64,000 bases of DNA from an uncultured Lachnospiraceae bacterium (GTDB lineage Bacteria; Bacillota; Clostridia; Lachnospirales; Lachnospiraceae): assembly GCA_910579735.1 (NCBI GenBank), contig CAJTUZ010000018.1, forward strand, positions 1 through 64,000, read 5' to 3'. Below the pieces are notes generated by a model that did no database searches, was not told the origin of the DNA, and worked only from the letters and a program-made list of their open reading frames with translations. This document shows positions 60,457-64,000 of the stretch, in pieces; within the stretch, counting starts at the first letter, position 1, and every line of letters begins with the position of its first letter. The position numbers were made by a program, and so were the translations under genes.

Positions 60457-61341
60457 ATGGAAAAAGAGATTACAGCGTTTATATCTTATTTACATAATGT
60501 AAAGAAAACTTCAAACAATACAGAGATGTCTTATAAACGGGATTTAGAGAAAATGCAGAATTTTATATCGCAGGAGGGAATTTCCCAGGTCGGCGATGTA
60601 ACTGCGGAAACGCTATGTGCATATATACAATATCTGGAAGCTAATCATTTTGCCGCGGCTACGGTTTCACGAAATGTAGCGTCCCTGAAGGCATTCTATC
60701 ATTTCCTGATGCAGGAAGGCATGGTAACAAAGGATGTTACCGAGAAATTAAAAGCACCAAAAATTGAGAAAAAGATACCGGAAATCCTGACGCCCGAAGA
60801 AGTGGTGCGTCTTTTGGAACAGCCGTGCGGGGATTCACCCAAGGAGATCCGCGACAAGGCAATGTTAGAACTTCTGTATGCGACAGGTATTCGCGTGACG
60901 GAGCTGATCACTTTGAAAGTATCGGATGTCAATCTGCCGATGAGTTATCTGATCTGCCGGGATGCCAGCAAGGAGAGAGTGATTCCTTTCGGCGCTGCTG
61001 CGAAAAGCGCATTGGAGCGCTATTTGGACGGCGTCAGACTTTCCATGATAGAAGATAAAAAATCCGAAATATTGTTTGCCAATTGTTCCGGACTGCCGAT
61101 GAGCAGGCAGGGATTCTGGAAACTGATCAAATATTATGCGAGAAAAGCGGATATTAAGGCGGATATTACGCCGCATACCCTGCGCCATTCTTTTGCGGCG
61201 CATCTGGTAGAAAACGGAGCGGATCTGCGGAGCGTGCAGGAGATGCTCGGACATTCCGATATATCTACCACGCAGATATATGCCAATCTGCATCACAGCC
61301 ATATCAGAGAAGTATATGCAAAGGCCCATCCGAGAGGATGA
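60457..61341 (+). CDS. xerD: Site-specific tyrosine recombinase XerD
   Basis: A 294-residue integrase-family recombinase that resolves chromosome dimers at dif with XerC. SAM-like core-binding domain (about 1-85) and catalytic domain with Arg in LYATGIRVTEL, HTLRHSFAAHLVENGADL (His and Arg), GHSDISTTQ and nucleophile Tyr in QIYANLHH. AAGGAAGGG upstream. Its stop codon lies in the terminator hairpin. Confidence 0.95.
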   Translation: MEKEITAFISYLHNVKKTSNNTEMSYKRDLEKMQNFISQEGISQVGDVTAETLCAYIQYLEANHFAAATVSRNVASLKAFYHFLMQEGMVTKDVTEKLKAPKIEKKIPEILTPEEVVRLLEQPCGDSPKEIRDKAMLELLYATGIRVTELITLKVSDVNLPMSYLICRDASKERVIPFGAAAKSALERYLDGVRLSMIEDKKSEILFANCSGLPMSRQGFWKLIKYYARKADIKADITPHTLRHSFAAHLVENGADLRSVQEMLGHSDISTTQIYANLHHSHIREVYAKAHPRG

Positions 61342-61351
61342 GCCTTTTTTT
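61320..61351 (+). terminator. Rho-independent terminator of xerD
   Basis: AAGGCCCATCC (61321-61331) pairs with GGATGAGCCTT (61336-61346) with one mismatch, loop GAGA, then a T-run extending into the end of the convergent aroF gene. Confidence 0.85.
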
Positions 61352-62375
61352 AATATTCCGCGATATCATAGATCAGACGCTCCGATGCATCCCATCCAAG
61401 ACATGGGTCGGTAATGGATTTTCCGTAAACGCCGCCGCCGATCTCCTGTGCGCCTTCTTCCAGATAACTTTCGATCATAACGCCCTTTACGAGTTTATAA
61501 ATGTCAGGACTTAGCTTTCTGCTGTGCATAACCTCTTTTACGATCCTGATCTGCTGCGCATAGTCTTTGTTGGAATTGTTATGGTTGGCGTCTATGATGC
61601 AGGCCGGATTGACCAGGTCATGTTCGTTATAAAGTGTAAGCAGTCTGACCAGATCTTCATAGTGATAATTCGGTATACTCTGTCCGTGTTTGTTGACGGC
61701 GCCCCTGAGGACGGTATGTGCAAGCGGGTTTCCGGAAGTCAGTACTTCATGGCCGCGGTAGATGAACGAGTGGGAATGCTGCGCCGCATAGACGGAATTC
61801 AACATGACGGAAAGCGTGCCGCTGGTCGGATTCTTCATGCCGCTGGCAACATCGAAACCGCTGACTGTCATACGATGCTGCTGGTCTTCAACAGAGCGTG
61901 CCCCGATAGCGACATAGGAAAGGATGTCCTCTACATAACCCCAATTGTCAGGATAAAGCATCTCGTCGGCAGCCGTAAGGCCAGATTCTTCCATGGCGCG
62001 GATGTGCATTTTCCGCATGGCGATCAGTCCTGCTGTAAAATCGGGTTTTTTCTCGGGATCAGGCTGGCTGACGATTCCTTTATAACCTTCGCCGGTCGTT
62101 CTCGGTTTATTTGTGTAGATTCTGGGAATCAGGATCAGCTTGTCCCTGACCTGTTCGTTTACTTTGGTAAGACGGCTGATATAGTCACAGACCGCATCTT
62201 CGTTGTCTGCAGAGCAGGGGCCGATAATGACCAGGAATTTATTGCTTTTGCCGGTAATGACGTCCGCAATCTCTTGATCGCGTTTTTTCTTAAGTTCGGC
62301 AAGATGTGCCGGAACCGGAAACTGCTCACGGATCTCTTCCGGTGTCGGCAGTTGGCTTACGTAACGAAACGACAT
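61350..62375 (-). CDS. aroF: 3-deoxy-7-phosphoheptulonate synthase, class I
   Basis: A 341-residue DAHP synthase, first step of the shikimate pathway (PEP plus erythrose-4-phosphate). Motifs: VIIGPCSADNEDAV, KPRTTGEGYKG, GARSVEDQQHRM, NPTSGTLSVMLNSV, the metal-site IDANHNNSNK and SITDPCLGWD. AAAGGAG lies 8 bases before the ATG. Feedback type (Phe, Tyr or Trp) cannot be deduced. Its mRNA leader carries the large palindrome described at 62401-62587. Confidence 0.96.
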   Translation of the reverse strand: MSFRYVSQLPTPEEIREQFPVPAHLAELKKKRDQEIADVITGKSNKFLVIIGPCSADNEDAVCDYISRLTKVNEQVRDKLILIPRIYTNKPRTTGEGYKGIVSQPDPEKKPDFTAGLIAMRKMHIRAMEESGLTAADEMLYPDNWGYVEDILSYVAIGARSVEDQQHRMTVSGFDVASGMKNPTSGTLSVMLNSVYAAQHSHSFIYRGHEVLTSGNPLAHTVLRGAVNKHGQSIPNYHYEDLVRLLTLYNEHDLVNPACIIDANHNNSNKDYAQQIRIVKEVMHSRKLSPDIYKLVKGVMIESYLEEGAQEIGGGVYGKSITDPCLGWDASERLIYDIAEY

Positions 62376-62400
62376 TTTTATTTAACTCCTTTGCTGTTCA

Positions 62401-62587
62401 TAGGGCAGGCGCAAAACACAGGGCGGATGGGAATAAGTCCCTGCGAAGGCCCTTGAAAAACGCCGGCACTTGGTAAGAGAGGTGCTTTGCGCCTCTCGAA
62501 CCTAGTACCGCTGCGATTTTTCACGGAGCGAAAGCGCGCCGCCAAAGGGACTTATTCCCATCCGCCCTGTGTTTTGCGCCTGCCTTA
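62401..62587. mobile_element. 187-bp palindromic MITE-like element
   Basis: Terminal inverted arms of 42 bases (62401-62442 and 62546-62587) differ at one position. The interior is also self-complementary: GAGAGG/CCTCTC near 62476 and 62493, ACTTGGT/ACCTAGT flanking it, and TGAAAAA/TTTTTCA. The ends read TA-G...-TA, consistent with a TA target duplication. No coding capacity. It resembles a non-autonomous miniature inverted-repeat element. Confidence 0.7.
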
Positions 62588-62621
62588 TATATGATATCTC
62601 TTAAGTTGCCTAAACAGGTAT

Positions 62622-62650
62622 ATTATAGTATATTAAAGAAAGATTCGCAA
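62622..62650 (-). promoter_or_regulatory. Promoter of aroF, upstream of the palindrome
   Basis: Minus strand TTGCGA (62650-62645), 17-base spacer, TATAAT (62627-62622). It lies just after the spoVB stop; transcripts would run through the whole palindrome before aroF. Confidence 0.65.
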
Positions 62651-62653
62651 GCG

Positions 62654-64000
62654 TCAGTCGGCCTGCATGCGCCATGAGATCCGCAGGGCGGAGATGGTGC
62701 AGAGAAAAGTCTGTACCATTTGGCTTGCCAGCATGCCCCACAGGTATCCTTTGATGCCCCAGACTGGAATGGCGAAAAAAACGAACAACAGGCGTACGAG
62801 CAGGCTGACGATACTGTAAAAAAAAGTCAGTGCGGTTTTACCGAGGCCGTTCAGAATACTGTTTAACGTACTTGCGATATAAAGAAACGGGCAGATAAAA
62901 CTGAGTGTCAGGATAAAGCTTCCTGCCAGCTCGCTTTTGAATAAGAGCCGTCCTGCCATGCGGCCGCACAGAAGGAAGATGGCAGTACAGCCAAAGCCAA
63001 GGAGCAGACAGTATTTGAGTGATTTCATGATGGCTTTGGTAACGGCACGCTGATTGCCGCTTGCTTCCGCTTCGGAGACGATGGGCAGAAGCAGGACGGA
63101 AATGGAGTTGGTGATAGCCGACGGAAAGAGGATAAGGGGCAGGCTCATGCCGGTAAGTACACCATAGACACCAAGCGCATCGGCATTATTTAAACCGTAG
63201 GCCATGAGTTTGTTGGGAATGAAGATGGCCTCGATGCTTTGCAGAATATTTATAATAATACGGTTTAACGACAATGGGACGGCAAGCTGCAGCAGTTTTC
63301 CGGTAATCTGATAATAAGATGATGCCAGGCTGCCGCGTCCGAATATTTTTCCAAGAAGGGCAGGGGTATCAAAAACCTGAAAAGAGCGGCCGATGACAGC
63401 CAGCAGGGAAACGATCATGGAAGCGCCTTCGCCGATAACAAGACCGACCACGGCAAAACTGATCGTAGGCGTCATATGGCGCTGCATGCAGATATGGTTG
63501 ATCAGATAGACCGAGCCTACCCGCACAACCTGTTCCGATAATTGCGACAGAGCCGGAATGGCAGTCTTCTTGATACCGTAGAAATAGCCGTTGATACAGG
63601 AATGTACCGTAGCCATAGGAATGGAAAGCGAGATGATACGAAGCAAGGGTGCAGTCCGCTCTTCCATCAGAAAAGTTACGGCGATCCATTCCGAATATTG
63701 ATAAATAAAAGCGGCGCAGCCAAACGAAAGCGCCATGGAGATCAGGAAACCGATCCATAAGGTGCGGAAGGATGTTTTATAGTCGTGCGTCGTCGTTTCA
63801 CTGGCCACATATTTGGAAATGGCCGTCTGCATGCCCGATACGGTCAAAGAAAAGGATAGGGCAAGCACCGGAGAGATGAGCTGGTAGATGCCCATGCCTT
63901 CCGCGCCGAATGTCTGCGACAGGAAAATGCGGTAGAAAAAGCCGATAAAGCGGCTGAGCAGTCCGGTGACGGTCAAAATAATGGTGCCGATTAACAGAGG
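62654..64000 (-). CDS. spoVB: Stage V sporulation protein B homologue, 5' end outside window
   Basis: At least 448 residues of a MOP-superfamily flippase. The frame stays open to the window edge (PLLIGTIILTVTGLLSRFIG at the end, in which no start is needed), so the true start lies beyond 64000. Family motifs: FIGFFYRIFLSQTFGAEGMGIYQLISP (in parts), SGMQTAISKYVASE and INGYFYGIKKTAIPALSQL. SpoVB-type proteins transport lipid-linked precursors for spore cortex. A second related flippase is at 42365-43996. Confidence 0.9.
   Translation of the reverse strand, partial: PLLIGTIILTVTGLLSRFIGFFYRIFLSQTFGAEGMGIYQLISPVLALSFSLTVSGMQTAISKYVASETTTHDYKTSFRTLWIGFLISMALSFGCAAFIYQYSEWIAVTFLMEERTAPLLRIISLSIPMATVHSCINGYFYGIKKTAIPALSQLSEQVVRVGSVYLINHICMQRHMTPTISFAVVGLVIGEGASMIVSLLAVIGRSFQVFDTPALLGKIFGRGSLASSYYQITGKLLQLAVPLSLNRIIINILQSIEAIFIPNKLMAYGLNNADALGVYGVLTGMSLPLILFPSAITNSISVLLLPIVSEAEASGNQRAVTKAIMKSLKYCLLLGFGCTAIFLLCGRMAGRLLFKSELAGSFILTLSFICPFLYIASTLNSILNGLGKTALTFFYSIVSLLVRLLFVFFAIPVWGIKGYLWGMLASQMVQTFLCTISALRISWRMQAD

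Noticed and set aside
61524..62456. 310-codon open frame on the plus strand opposite aroF
   Set aside because: Entirely antisense to a strongly conserved DAHP synthase, without a ribosome binding site, and its end runs into the palindrome.
1..64000. tRNA, rRNA or complete insertion sequences
   Set aside because: No cloverleaf-like tRNA sequence, rRNA segment or transposase frame was seen on either strand; a covariance-model scan would be needed to exclude small RNAs.

Overview
The window looks like chromosomal DNA of a spore-forming Gram-positive anaerobe of class Clostridia, most probably family Lachnospiraceae. Reasons: a complete spoIIIA operon, SpoIVB, SpoIIM and SpoVB homologues and small coat-like proteins; moderate GC; AGGAGG-type ribosome binding sites; and gene order matching the Firmicutes core. 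No tRNA, rRNA, CRISPR array, prophage or intact insertion sequence was found.

Layout. 1-5.6 kb: the first codons of a histidine phosphatase (minus strand), then an Xre regulator / small membrane protein / NatA-NatB exporter cluster, a YlmH-type S4 protein and a CmpB-type membrane protein. 5.6-11.2 kb: accessory surface functions (PHP phosphoesterase, a solitary ABC_sub_bind lipoprotein behind a probable attenuator, two secreted proteins, one with LysM and leucine-rich repeats). 11.3-18.6 kb: FeoAB, a carboxylesterase-GH39 glycosidase pair behind a consensus promoter with a dyad operator, and an HPr / shortened Enzyme I pair. 18.6-25.3 kb: rarA and spoIIIAA-AH with a sigma-E-like promoter. 25.4-29.6 kb: deoB, prfC and a transglutaminase lipoprotein.

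29.7-40.8 kb follows the classical order asp23-nusB-xseA-xseB-ispA-dxs-tlyA-nadK-recN-spoIVB-spo0A, but argR is absent and the spo0A position holds a Spo0A effector domain whose receiver domain is mostly deleted. 40.9-46.5 kb: glgA, a flippase, two coat-like proteins and rqcH (minus). 46.6-57.6 kb is a second core block: yicC-remA-gmk-rpoZ-rimO-pgsA-cinA, a repeat-rich membrane protein, then recA-recX-rny. 57.7-64 kb: a PLP aminotransferase, a NUDIX hydrolase, spoIIM, xerD, DAHP synthase (minus, with a large palindromic element in its leader) and the 3' part of spoVB (minus, cut by the window end).

The most unusual signals are: (1) a conserved leader element found four times (before asp23, xseB, the spo0A-like gene and recA), at a nearly fixed distance from the start codon and with a predicted hairpin whose sequence changes while pairing is kept; (2) the receiver-deleted Spo0A at the canonical locus; (3) an Enzyme I homologue with its HPr-binding domain excised and a metal-ligand Asp replaced by Asn, next to a normal HPr; and (4) a 187-bp near-perfect palindrome with TA ends in the aroF leader. 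All calls come from reading sequence and motifs; no database search was possible.
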